From contig NXFV01000390.1 of NCBI GenBank assembly GCA_002803225.1, positions 1 through 64,000 on the forward strand: a stretch of 64,000 nucleotides of DNA, given 5' to 3'. Positions 11,787-26,212 of this stretch are shown in pieces. This stretch comes from Gamarada debralockiae (taxonomy: Eukaryota > Ascomycota > Leotiomycetes > Helotiales > Hyphodiscaceae). Both the position numbers and the translations under genes were made by a program. Every line of letters starts with the position of its first letter. Position 1 is the first letter of the stretch. Under the pieces are notes generated by a model. It saw only the letters and a program-made list of their open reading frames with translations, was not told where the DNA came from and did no database searches.

Positions 11787-12688
11787 ATGCACTCTACAGT
11801 CATGTTTTTGGTCTACTTCCTGAATGTGCTTGAAGGAGATATTAACTACGATGGTTTCCGTGAAGACTGGACGTCTCGAGGGATGTCTCCTTGCACTTAT
11901 GCCTTGAATAGAGGTTGCGCAGTGTTGTGTGTTATCGGCAATGTGGTATTAGCGATTTCGCACTTGCTTCTTTCTACGAAGCTGGGTTGGAGAAGTATAT
12001 ATGGACTATGGAAGGAAGCACCTCACACCTCTTTTCACTCAAGCAATCATCCAGAATCTCTCAGTGATGGCGCTTTCAGTCTCATTTCCTACATCATGAT
12101 CTCATCACGCAGCGAGTTTGTCTTGTTCTGAGTCCCTTTTCTTCTGCATCACAGATCTCAAACAGGGAGGGTTAAGTCTCTAGATTAGGGCGAAGCGGTT
12201 GCATTGTATTGAGAACACTCAATTTATCATTGAAAACTATTTTACAGCTCTAGGCCTTATGTGATGCGGGACTGCAGCACGCCGCCCCTTTGCCACAGCC
12301 TCGTCTGCCTTCTCAACTTGCCGTTCACGTGATGTGCTATGACGAATGGCCAGAAAGCAAACCTGGAAATGCCTTATCCACCCTTCGAAGAGACACTTGG
12401 AGACAAAATTCGAGCAATGCTATCTCTCAACTGCACTTCGTCTTGTTTCGTATTATTCAAAGAGTAATTCCATTTTCGGAAATTATTGTAGCGATAAGAT
12501 CCACGTCAATTACTTTATCGACGACCCCTGCGAAAAACCCGTCCAAAAATTTATTCATTTCATCAGGTGTCAGCTTGTCCTAAACACATCTATTTCACCC
12601 ATCGACCACGACAATTCGATTTCTCAGATTGATAAAGCTCCTCGAAGACACGTGCAATCTTCGAAGCTCAATCTAAACATCACATGCA
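11787..12688. other. intergenic region
   Basis: This stretch holds the 3' flank of the phosphatase gene and the promoter/leader of the cytidylyltransferase gene. The open frames here have no family content. CACGTG cores occur near 12326 and 12650. Confidence 0.6.
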
Positions 12689-14272
12689 ATGTCGTCTCCG
12701 TCCTCAGCAGGCTCAAGCGCAGGCAAGCGGAAACGCACTTCCACTCTACCATCCTCAATTAAGGCGAGCACAGCTATTGATCAATTGCAGCCGTCATCTC
12801 GAGACGCGTCTGGCGAAGAGGGCGAGTCGACGGCACCAGAATCAGGCATTCTGAGCTCTAGGAAGGGCAATTCGATTGATTCGAATCCGCCCGCGAAACG
12901 GTTACGGTCATCGACTCACGACAAGATACCCAATGGATCTACCAGTATGCAAGATCCCGGCGAGCCGTCGGATACAACTGAGGCGAGCACGGATATAGCA
13001 AGTCGCGTTGGAAGGAGAGGACGGAAGAGTGGTTCGAAAGACGCGGAGGAAGACAAGACTCAAGCTATGGCTCCACCTCCAATTGGGAAGTTGACGGATC
13101 CTGTTGGATACAAGACGAACCCTCCTCCAGTTGGCAGACCTGTCCGAGTGTATGCTGATGGAGTGTTTGATCTTTTCCATCTTGGGTAATTACCTCTCAA
13201 ACGCTTTCCCGAGAATAATTGGCTAATGTTGCTCAAACAGACACATGCGCCAGCTCGAGCAAGCTAAGAAGGCCTTCCCAGATGTATACTTGATGGTTGG
13301 CGTAACGGGAGATAAAGAGACACATAAGCGAAAAGGACTCACAGTACTTTCCGGACAAGAACGCGCTGAAACCGTCAGGCATTGCAAGTGGGTGGACGAG
13401 GTCTTCGAAGACTGCCCATGGATTGTCACGCCGGAATTCTTGGAACAGCACAAGATTGATTATGTTGCGCACGACGATCTGCCATATAGTGCTGATGAGG
13501 GCGATGATATCTACAAGCCTATCAAGGAGGCGGGCAAGTTTTTGGTCACGCAGAGAACTGAGGGTGTCAGCACTACTGGTATCATCACAAAGTAAGTCGT
13601 GTAGCTTCTCAAGCTTTATCTGATGATGCTAATACTATGCCCAGGATTGTGCGGGATTACGAGAAATACATTGCTCGCCAATTCAAGCGTGGAACCTCTC
13701 GTCAAGAACTCAATGTCTCGTGGCTCAAGAAGAATGAGCTTGATCTCAAGCGACATGTTGCAGAAATGAGAGATGCCATCCGCTCGAACTGGACAACCAC
13801 CGGCCAAGAATTGGGCAAGGAATTGAGACAATTTTGGCAAGCTAGCAGACCTGGAAGCCCTGCTCGGATGGCGAGCTACGACGACTCGCAGAAGGGCGGA
13901 TCCCTCACTAGTCCATCTGCTCTCTCACATCTCAGCCGTCGTCTCGAGATTCCCAGAGGAGATAGCCCAGGTCCAGGTAGTGACTTTGCTACTGGATATA
14001 GCTTGGGATTGATTGGCGGGGTTCGATCATGGGTAAGTGCAGTCATGGTTCAACAAATCTACACCTGTGTACTGACCAAAAGACAGATGACGAGAAGTCG
14101 CCAGACAAATCGTGACAGCCGTCATGGAAGTGACAGCAGTGAAGAGGATAGCGATGAGAGATCACCACCTAGAGGCAGGTCCGGAAAGGTTGACGACATT
14201 GATGAGGAACAACAAGTCGATGCTCAGATTGAGGAGATGATGGACGAAAATTCAAAATATTCGGGAGCTTAG
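12689..14272 (+). CDS. PCT1: choline-phosphate cytidylyltransferase
   Basis: Four exons, 12689-13185, 13241-13591, 13645-14032 and 14087-14272, give 473 aa. The enzyme joins CTP and phosphocholine to CDP-choline, the rate-limiting step of the Kennedy pathway to phosphatidylcholine. An N-terminal Ser/Lys-rich region with KRKR and AKRLR basic clusters may be a nuclear signal. The catalytic domain follows: [13 protein letters not shown] (the HxGH nucleotide-binding motif near 164-167, whose Gly codon is cut by intron 1), CKWVDEV, the APCP-like [17 protein letters not shown], and [20 protein letters not shown] lysine-rich helical segment after it is a candidate membrane-binding region, and the C-terminus is acidic and Ser-rich. 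Intron 3 is 54 bp with no in-frame stop, so retaining it would insert 18 residues. Confidence 0.93.
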
Positions 14273-14763
14273 AAAAAAGGGATTTAATGAGTCCTGATAC
14301 TGTTCGATAAAGCGTTTGGTTTTGTAAGACTTCGACTCGCGTATATACCTTTCGCAAGTACATACAAAATTGTCTTAAAAGTAGAGGCGTTCGGTGATAG
14401 TCTAGAATCCAATGTTAGCTGTCCACTGGATTTGCAGGTTTAGATGCGATATGGCCCAGCGACAGAGGGGCTCAACCTAGAGTGCCGAAAGTTACACCTT
14501 TTAGAACAAATAATTTAGAAAAATGAAAGCTCCTGGTAGCAAATGTCAGCAACTTCAGAGGCCCGGACCTCCTCTTCTGAATTGCCACTTCTTCACGTGA
14601 CTAGTCCAAATTGGGCCAATCACATTCCACGGAAAGTGGATTTCATAAACGAATCTTAAAATACTGACGGCGACGGTTTGAGCTCGAACCCCACGACAGG
14701 ACGCCTCTCCACTCTACTCCTCACCACTTTCTTTTCTTCCTTGTCAAACGCACAATTGGCAAG
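14273..14763. other. intergenic region, promoter side of the complex I gene
   Basis: No gene is visible. The right half carries the TCACGTGA and CCAAT elements listed separately. Confidence 0.6.
14593..14620 (+). promoter_or_regulatory. TCACGTGA plus inverted CCAAT pair upstream of NDUFS7
   Basis: TCACGTGA at 14593-14600 is a perfect palindrome of the Cbf1/bHLH type. ATTGG (14610-14614) and CCAAT (14616-14620) form an inverted pair of HAP-complex boxes. They lie about 145-170 bp before the ATG of a respiratory-chain gene. Cbf1 and HAP control of respiratory genes is established in yeasts; function here is inferred. Confidence 0.45.
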
Positions 14764-15780
14764 ATGTTCTCTTCTACAAGATCAGCAGCTGCGCTGGCGC
14801 TGCGAGGTATGCCTCCCACGATTCCAGGTGCTCTTCTCTTGCCACAAAGCTAACATCAAGACCTTGACAGCCAAGCCAACGTCCGCTTTAATCCCATACC
14901 GATCAATTGCCACGATTTCGTCCTCGAGCTCGAAACCTGCGACTGCGGTCTCACCTGACAATGTGCATGGAAACCCGGGTACGCCGCCACCGATGAGCAT
15001 TACGGGCAAAGAGAGACGCGAGGTTCCATTGCCTAGTCAGGAGGGGAAGAAGGGTGTTATGCAATACGCATTGTATGTTCTATCACTAATTGCATCATGT
15101 CAAGCTGTGTTGGGAGTCATTTTGATCAATTGCGGAGAACTGGTAAGCTGTGTGAGAAAGGAGCTGACAACCACCAGAACAACCCTCGATCAAGTAGCCA
15201 ACTGGGCCCGTCAAAGCTCCCTCTGGCCCATGACCTTCGGACTCGCCTGCTGCGCTGTCGAAATGATGCATCTTTCCACCCCACGATACGACCAAGATCG
15301 ACTTGGTATAATCTTCCGTGCCTCCCCCCGTCAATCCGACGTCATGATCGTTGCTGGTACGCTCACGAACAAGATGGCACCTGCGCTTCGACAAGTCTAT
15401 GATCAGATGCCAGATCCTAGATGGGTCATTTCGATGGGTAGCTGTGCGAATGGAGGCGGTTATTACCATTACAGTTATAGTGTGACGAGGGGTTGCGATA
15501 GGATTGTGCCGGTCGATATATATGTGCCTGGATGCCCGCCCACCAGTGAGGCGCTGATGTATGGCATCTTCCAACGTACGTATTTGAACCCTTTCTATTG
15601 AAGTAGTATGCTAACTCCTTCCTGCAGTACAGAAGAAGATGCGCCATACCAAGATCAGTAAGCCCTTTTCTTCCCATGCACCCTAAACACATTGCAAACC
15701 ATCATATTTATACTCCCAATGGTCTCTTAGATTGGAAGATACTGACTGGTGATCTAGCGAGAATGTGGTATCGAAAGTAG
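14764..15780 (+). CDS. NDUFS7: NADH:ubiquinone oxidoreductase 20-kDa subunit (PSST/NDUFS7)
   Basis: Five exons, 14764-14806, 14871-15072, 15178-15575, 15628-15657 and 15758-15780, give 231 aa. This is the mitochondrial complex I subunit that carries Fe-S cluster N2, the last electron donor to ubiquinone. An Arg/Ser/Ala-rich N-terminus of about 50 residues fits a matrix-targeting presequence. The mature part is strongly conserved: [65 protein letters not shown] and [14 protein letters not shown]. The N2 ligands are visible as Cys106, Cys107, Cys171 and Cys201. The last exon is only 23 bp and encodes the family ending TRMWYRK. Intron 2 is 105 bp, a multiple of three and free of in-frame stops. 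Confidence 0.95.
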
Positions 15781-18436
15781 ACTTGGATGGGAGTGGGGCG
15801 TGGAGATGGTTTCTTTGCTGTATAAAGTTTCAGACTGCACATAGGCAGGATACTTCGGAGTTCATTTGTGGCACAGAAGAAATAAATACCTTCGCAAAAG
15901 AAATCCCTGCTAAGTCTCCATCTCTTAACCAAAAGTATTGACCACGAGGATGTATAAAAGGAGGGGATGGGCTTGTGGTCTCTGTGGCAGAGGCCTCGAG
16001 TACCAAGATTGGAAAGTGTATTGATCAGACAGCATAAGTAGTTTCTTGCATCTGGATACAATCTGTCATTCGGAGTAGGTTGAGGTTTTATTTCGTAGGC
16101 ATAGGCTTGCCTTCTGGCATGCAAGAGAGCTACTGTTCTGGAAGGCCTTAACGGTCAACGAAACCTCTGAACCTGATCTCCCAGTACCCATCCAGATCTA
16201 TGGACTCTCCGTGTTAGAGCGCCTGGCGGCGTTTTCACTTCGTAAGCCCACAAGAGCAGCACGCATGCGATAAGCCGTAAGTGGTGTTTCTTCTTCGAGG
16301 CATCTTCCACCATCGTATCATGAGCGTGACTGTCAGTCGAATTGTCGACATGCGCTGATCCTCGCAGTGTCACTGATGAGCAGCTCAACTCCCAAGAGCG
16401 CAGCGGGCGCGCCATCATCTCTTCTACCATCGTAGTGATGACGAGGCGATACATGTTGCACGAGGAAGATCATGGAGGGTCTTGAAATCTGACCGAAACT
16501 GCAGTCATTTCTGAGCATCTGCTACAAGGACCTGGGACGTCTTGGTGTCCTTACCTGCGTACTGTTAGACTTGCGATGGAAACTAGTTAAACGTCACATC
16601 GCGACATCGACGGCGAGGTCAGTCGTCCCGAATAAAATAATCCAGTGATATAACACTAAGAAGAAGTCTTGAATGAAGATATCGAACGCCCACCATGTTG
16701 GAGGAAGTTGAAAGTCAATGTTCATGCTGGTATGGTTAAGCGCAGCCCACCCAAAAGGTTTCTGTTCGGTCACTCGATAAGCAACGTAGAACAGTTGAAT
16801 CCGAGAGGTCTCGCAAGTTTCTGTTTCTGAGTTCCAACATCGTTTTGATTAAGCCAGACATCATCCGTAGCTCTTCTCAACGCACAAGCACATAGAACTG
16901 GAGATGTTCGACCTCCTGACCCACGTGCAAACTTCCTTCACACCTCCTGTATAAAAACACCAAATCGATATTCAACCCAAGTCAACGCGCCGACAACTCT
17001 TGCATCCATCCTTTCCCTGGATATCGCCGCGGTCCGAACTTAAAGGCACCTTCATTTCGTGTGTTCCCAATCATCATTCTCCCTTCGTGCCCTTCGAACA
17101 GTCGCACTGCCCGTCCTTGCCCAGCTTCCCAGGTTTACAACAACGGCCGTCCTTTCGTTTCTCTCTCCACAAGTACTACCACATCCGGGCAGTTGACACA
17201 CATTCATGCAGTAGAGAGGCTTCGGGTTCTTTCCCGGACCCGGAGAGGCGCTGGCACAAGATGAGAGACAATCACATTTCTCCCAAGGCCCGCGAGTAGT
17301 GGTACGGCAAAAATTGTTGACGCATCTACGGGGGAAAGCCCTCACATTCGTGTCACTGACAAATCCGTCACTAACGTCCTTGCCATCAACAGTCCTCGCC
17401 GCTATAGTTGTACACTGCGTAGACTTCGCTCAAGCCGCACCCAAAGCCATACATTTTTCGCCGATGAAAATTTGTTTGGGTTTCCTATCTAGGTGGCGGT
17501 CTAGGGGAAACTGCAAGTAGGGGTCGAACTTGGCGTGGATTAAGGGAAGGAGTAGGAGGGCGGAGATCTTCAAGTTGTTGAGTGGTTTGAGAGACGATAT
17601 TGTGGAGCCGTTCGCAGCTGGTGAGCGATAGTAGGTACGTAGACAGGCGAGAAGAGAGTTGAAGGGACTGCTGAGCAAATTCCAAGGAAGCTGGAAGAAT
17701 GGGCCTTAGAATGAACATCCTTGGAACGACGACACCTAGCCAGCCCTCGTCTCTCGTTGCATACAGATTTCGTATCTCCAAACACTTGTCCTTGGGTTTT
17801 ATATTCTCCATCAATGCTAGAGATGTTCTGTCACCGATCTGCGATGATGATGGTGACACTGGGCCACTTGGTCGAATAAGTAAGACCTTTCAGCCCACCA
17901 TGAGTACCGCATTAATAAGATTAGAGATATTAAGTCAGCTCGATTCGTTTCATTTAACGAAAATCAGGAATGCTAATTAACCACGACCTGAATCCCTCCC
18001 TCCGGTTCGGCAATCCGACTGGAGGATATCACTGGTAGGAAAGAGACACTGGAAAGGGTGAAATATTTACATACCATGTATCTCAAGGTTGGCGGTACTC
18101 GAAGGAATGGACAAGTATAAGAGAAGACGTAAAAATTATTAATGTGTAAAAAGGCGAAAGCACTTGTGCGTCAAACGGAAACTTCCTTTCCTAGAATTGT
18201 CTTGATTAAGCTTTACGAAGCTATATACTAAATCGAATTATCCATAAATCTCCTCCATAGCACAAGACAAAGCATCAAAACCTTGCCAATCCTCTCCCAT
18301 TTCCAGAATGAGCGCCAGTCGCTCAAAATGCTAATAAAACGCTAACTCCAAAATCTGAAATAGCAGATACGAGCACCTTCCTCCCCCACATAATTCAAAT
18401 ATCCCCTTCAGCTCCTTCTTCAGGCCCAGGAAACGC
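15781..18436. other. 2.6-kb intergenic region
   Basis: I find no gene I can support. A TATA-like CTGTATAAAAACACC near 16947 precedes a pyrimidine-rich stretch, which could mark a promoter. The open frames after it on either strand (17000-17345 and 17485-17859) have no recognisable motif. An untranslated or lineage-specific transcript is possible. Confidence 0.4.
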
Positions 18437-19050
18437 TCACAGAAGAGCGCCCACCACACCAGCAAGACCCAGAGCGACTTGACCAGCACCAATCACCATG
18501 TTGCTACCCGCGCCGCTCTTCCCAGTGGAACTGCTAGCAGCAGAGCCCGATGTCCCACTTGCCGTCTGAACAGCTCCGGCGGAACCAGTGGTCTTTGAGC
18601 CAGACCCAGATCCGGTACCAGAAGCTGTAGTTGTAGCAGCGGAGGACGAGACGGCGGCCGAGATGGGGGTTGTGGTTGTGGACAGGTAGACGGAGGCGTC
18701 GTTGCAGTAGGTGCTCTTGTTTGAGAGGACGGAGGAATAACGTGCGTCGTTGGGGCAGTCGTTGAAACATCTGCAAAGACGTTAGTATTGCGATTGAGAG
18801 GGAAGGTAGAAGAGAGGAGGGCATACGTTAGGACATCACTCCATTTCTCGCAGAGACATTGGTAGTCTGTAGATCCACAACCAGCTGCAATTGCTTCTGT
18901 GCTTGCGAGACATGCTTCGAGGACTGCCTGAGCTGCGCAGACGGAGGCTGTACCTGCTGCAGCAGATGTTACGGACAGGACAGCAGAGGTCGTTGATTGA
19001 GCGGCAGCGAGGGAAAGGAGAAGGGAAGCTGGGAGGAGAGAGAGATGCAT
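18437..19050 (-). CDS. GPI-anchored serine/threonine-rich secreted protein
   Basis: Two exons, 19050-18827 and 18770-18437, give 185 aa; the intron is GTATGC..TTTGCAG. The protein has a signal peptide (MHLSLLPASLLLSLAAAQS) and a cysteine-bearing module with SVCAAQAVLEACL, CGSTDYQCLCEKWSDVLTCFNDCPND, and a Cys in STYCNDA. A long Ser/Thr/Ala/Gly linker leads to a hydrophobic tail (MVIGAGQVALGLAGVVGALL) preceded by small residues, as expected for a GPI-attachment signal. This arrangement is typical of ascomycete GPI-anchored Ser/Thr-rich wall proteins. The cysteine module resembles, but is not clearly, a CFEM domain. The product is likely at the plasma membrane or wall and O-glycosylated. Its molecular role is unknown. 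Confidence 0.85.
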
Positions 19051-20045
19051 GATGAACAGATGTATATATTCAAGTCTTTGCTTGCAATGTATATTAAACT
19101 TGGACAGAAGCTGGTGGGAGTATGATATGGGGTAGTGAATACAGGGAAAGTATGAAGATATCAAGAAGGATAGAAGAGAAGAGGACCAACAAGACTTCAT
19201 ATGGACTCTCGGACAATTTCCTCAAATCAGCACCCACGAGGCTAGGAACCTTGACTTCCCTGAGACCAGTGCGCCTGGCGGCGATACATCTGAATTTAGC
19301 GTCTCGTCACTCAGAGAGCAATTTCTGATTGGGTGCTGGGCCTCAACAATATCGGAGTGCGGCAAGGCGCTCGATGTCTCTGTCGCGAGGGCAACCGCGT
19401 TCCCTGTCCAACACCAAAGAATTAACGAACATTGTACGATACTGCACGAAGTAAAGGCTTGAAGTTCGGGTTTCTTCTTCTTTGTGATTATGCATTGATT
19501 TCTTGGTAGCTGAGAAGGCTCTCGTGTTGAAGCATTGAAAGTGTTTCGCTGGGTGAGTTGATGTGCAATTTCGATTGTGAAGCCTCATTTTCCATCTCCT
19601 GGGTTTGGCGGCCTTAGCGGAAGCCTAATGGAGGACTAGCGCCAATGTTAATTTACCCCCAAGAACCCTGGTAGGGATCATGCGATGCGACTTGACGACC
19701 GTCAAGGCGACACCGAAGCTCGTGAGACTAAAGAGAGTCTGACCATAACCATTCGTCTATCCTACATGTACGGAAAGCCCACATCATTCTTGCACAATCT
19801 TCCATTAATTCTGCTTCTTGGTCATAAAGGCACCATAAAGAATATTGCTGCAAGAAGCCATCAGCCCCTTTACGCCGATTCTAGGTACAGCGAGGCTTTT
19901 GGATTGTGTATTGACTAATTCAGGCATGCAACCCAACAGAGCCATCTCCGAAGACCACCACCATGAACCTTTGCGACAGAGACAGAGCCCCCAGACTCTG
20001 TATGAAAAACACCGTAATACAAGGAAACGTAAACATATAATAGAA
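19051..20045. other. intergenic region
   Basis: This is the promoter flank of the GPI-protein gene and the 3' flank of the HECT ligase gene. I see no further coding evidence. Confidence 0.6.
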
Positions 20046-22814
<2,769 letters not shown>

Positions 22815-23559
22815 GATCACGGTATGCCAAAGATGGCAGAGGTGTTGGAATCGAAATCAACTATGATATTCGTGCAATGAACGATGTCCAAGGAGGATGG
22901 AGGTCGTGCCGTGCCTGGGTGCAAGTCGTAGCTCGAAGGGTGGCTGTGCAAATCTTTTGCGTACGCAGCATGCAGCCCTGCCGTTGACGAAGACTTAGAA
23001 ATGCTTGTAAACCTCGTCAGTCCTCAATACATAGGTCCGCGACTTTCCTTCGTCGCATCAACAAAATGATGGCAAGTGAGGTTGGAATAATGGGCTAGGA
23101 TTCTGGGCTCCTCGTTAGATCCTACGTCCTAGCGCTAGCCGCGGGGGAAAATAGGTTTTGCAGTATCAGATAACTCTGAGCAGGAATCAACAATACTCCG
23201 GTTTTACGGGTGAGAGACTTCTTAATACGGCAAAAAGAGCATTATTCACTCATACGAAATCAACACTAGTGTGATGAATAACTGTGGAAGGCAATTTGAA
23301 GAACGCATGCCATAGCACGTGCCCCAAATTTGCCTCATAGACGCCGAATCTAGGTATTTCGTAAACCCATGCCCTTGAACGAATCCCTTCCGTTTTGCAA
23401 AGAAAAGCCAACGCATCAGAATCCATCTGTGTCTCTATCGTACGCTTTCCAACCCAGCCATACATAGCATCAGCAACCAAAGCGTGAATCATATGTCTCC
23501 CTCCCCTGTCCCTTGACCATGAACCTCCACGACGTCCTCTGCGACAACATCACGTTGGA
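22815..23559. other. intergenic region
   Basis: This is the upstream flank of hulA and the 3' flank of the RRM gene. I see no supported gene; a CACGTG lies near 23317. Confidence 0.6.
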
Positions 23560-24332
<773 letters not shown>

Positions 24333-25116
24333 CTTGTACTACTGTGTTCAGATGAGCTCGGGAATGCAAGTGGTTGTTTGAAGAAGGTAAGAAAACGAGA
24401 ATGGCAGTCTGCAAGAAGAATATTGTCAGTGAATGCCAAAGATGGATGCACGGATGTTTCTTGTCAATGACGGATCAAATCCGAAGATGAAAGAAACAAA
24501 GGCTGACAACAGGTTTGTTGGCAAGCTTGATTCAATGATCGAATGAAGTGCACGAGGAGCAAAATCAGGCGCACACAATCGGACAATGCAGAACGTACCT
24601 TAGAAGACTGTCAAAGCAAAAAACGTTCTTGGAAATCGAAGTTGTTGATGGCAGATACAGGCCCAAGACGAGGCTGCTCTCCTCGCGAGACTTAGCGCGG
24701 CGCTAGTATTCTTCGATGCGCCAAGACATGACCACGATGACCAAAGCCAAGGCTGATACAAGGCTATTGATCTGATTGTTTGTTGAAAGTAAGGGAGTGA
24801 TTGTGAACTGAAATCAGAAAAGACCTAATCAATAACAATATTTAGCCAGTTTAGAAGCTATACCCGCAAGGCTCGGCTACAGCACATGTCCCACGCCAAA
24901 AGCAAAGCAAGTGCCATTCCCAGCTTATCGTGACCGCGCCACGAGGTATACGCTCGCCTCAACACACCTCCTCCTCTTCCTCCTCAACTTCTTTTTCTTA
25001 CGTCTGAAGTACAAAAATTTTCAGCGAATGCTTTAAAGCTTCAGAAGCTTGAAGTTCAAGACCTCAGTTGTACTAATCCACAATCCGCAATCCCCCACCC
25101 CACAAGGCTGCACACA
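24333..25116. other. divergent promoter region
   Basis: About 780 bp separates the start codons of the Pab2-like gene (-) and the proton channel gene (+). I saw no further gene and no strong regulatory motif. Confidence 0.55.
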
Positions 25117-25863
25117 ATGTCTTCCTCTGCCGACCCCTCGAGCTCCGAGCCCCTCCTCCACGCCAACCGCGAAGCCTCCGCCTCCAATGCAGAAGACATC
25201 CAAGCTGAGAACATGCAACAGCAAACAACGCCCTACGAGAAAGTCTACAACTTCTGCCGACAACGAATCCAAGATTTCCTCTCCTCTCGAGCTCAGCATT
25301 ACACCGTTCTAGGCCTTGTCTCTTTCGACTTGCTTGGCATTTTCGCGGACATCATCATCAATTTGTACCAGTGTGATGAGGAGATTACAAGTCCGGTGTG
25401 GGATGATGCGAGGAACGGATTGGGTATTGCGGGATTGGTTTTCAGTTGCATGTTTATGCTGGAATTGATTCTGAGTGTTTGGGCTTTTGGCTGGAGGCAA
25501 GCTTCTTTTCCCAATACCCTGTTATGGAAACCTATGCTAATTTTGTGGAACAGATACTTCCAGTCCAAATTCCACTGTTTCGACGCAGCAGTCATCGTAG
25601 CCGGCTTCGTCACTGACGTTCTCTTGCACGGCATCCTCGAAGAAGTTGCCTCGTTGGTCGTCATCCTCCGTCTCTGGCGCTTCTTCAAGATTATTGAGGA
25701 ATTCAGTGTTGGTGCTGAGGAGCAGATGGAAGGCTTAAATTTACGCATTGAACAGCTCGAATCTGAGAATCAAGACTTAAAGCTCGAGCTTAAGAAGCAG
25801 AAGGGGACGTTGGATGAGGAAGAGGAGGTTGGCTTTCAGAGTGGAAGTGGGAGCTGGAAGTAA
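25117..25863 (+). CDS. voltage-gated proton channel (fungal Hv1 type)
   Basis: Two exons, 25117-25496 and 25554-25863, give 229 aa. The voltage-sensor domain has four membrane segments. S1 (VLGLVSFDLLGIFADIII) has an acidic residue at the selectivity-filter position. S2 is near GIAGLVFSCMFMLELILSVWAFGW, and S3 is FDAAVIVAGFVTDVLL. S4 (VVILRLWRFFKII) has Arg, Arg, Lys spaced three apart. There is no pore domain, and a C-terminal coiled coil (EQLESENQDLKLELKK) fits dimer formation. This is the layout of Hv1 and of the described fungal proton channels. The 57-bp intron has no in-frame stop, so the frame is open throughout. I excise it because it runs GCAAGC..CAG with a GCTAAT branch site and because removal joins GWR to YFQSKFH as in the family. 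The channel would export protons across a membrane on depolarisation. Confidence 0.85.
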   Translation: MSSSADPSSSEPLLHANREASASNAEDIQAENMQQQTTPYEKVYNFCRQRIQDFLSSRAQHYTVLGLVSFDLLGIFADIIINLYQCDEEITSPVWDDARNGLGIAGLVFSCMFMLELILSVWAFGWRQASFPNTLLWKPMLILWNRYFQSKFHCFDAAVIVAGFVTDVLLHGILEEVASLVVILRLWRFFKIIEEFSVGAEEQMEGLNLRIEQLESENQDLKLELKKQKGTLDEEEEVGFQSGSGSWK

Positions 25864-26212
25864 ATGATGCGAGATGATGATAGGAAGCTATCATTCAGAG
25901 ATCATCCAGATGACTGTACTAGAATTGGGAATATTCATGAAGTCGATGAAGGCCGAAAATGTTCGAGCTATTGCCATGGAGGTTGTTGGATGTTAGTTTC
26001 GAGCATTGGGTTTCAGTTATCATTCTGGCGTTGGGTATTGAATGTGTAATGTTTCTATCATAAACAATTCTAAATGAAGAGAAGGGTGTTCTATGCTTCG
26101 ATCATATGCAACAGCGCGTACCAAAGCGCTAGATATCAACGCGGCCAAGCTATGGCACTTTCAGAATTCAATTCCAACACATAGGACGTCTTCGAGGCCT
26201 GTGTTTCCTCCT
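25864..26212. other. convergent 3' intergenic region
   Basis: These are the 3' flanks of the proton channel and AHC1-like genes. I see no further gene. Confidence 0.6.

Noticed and set aside
17000..17980. Overlapping plus- and minus-strand frames after a TATA-like site
   Set aside because: None shows a domain, signal peptide or consistent exon joins; a transcript is possible but not supported.
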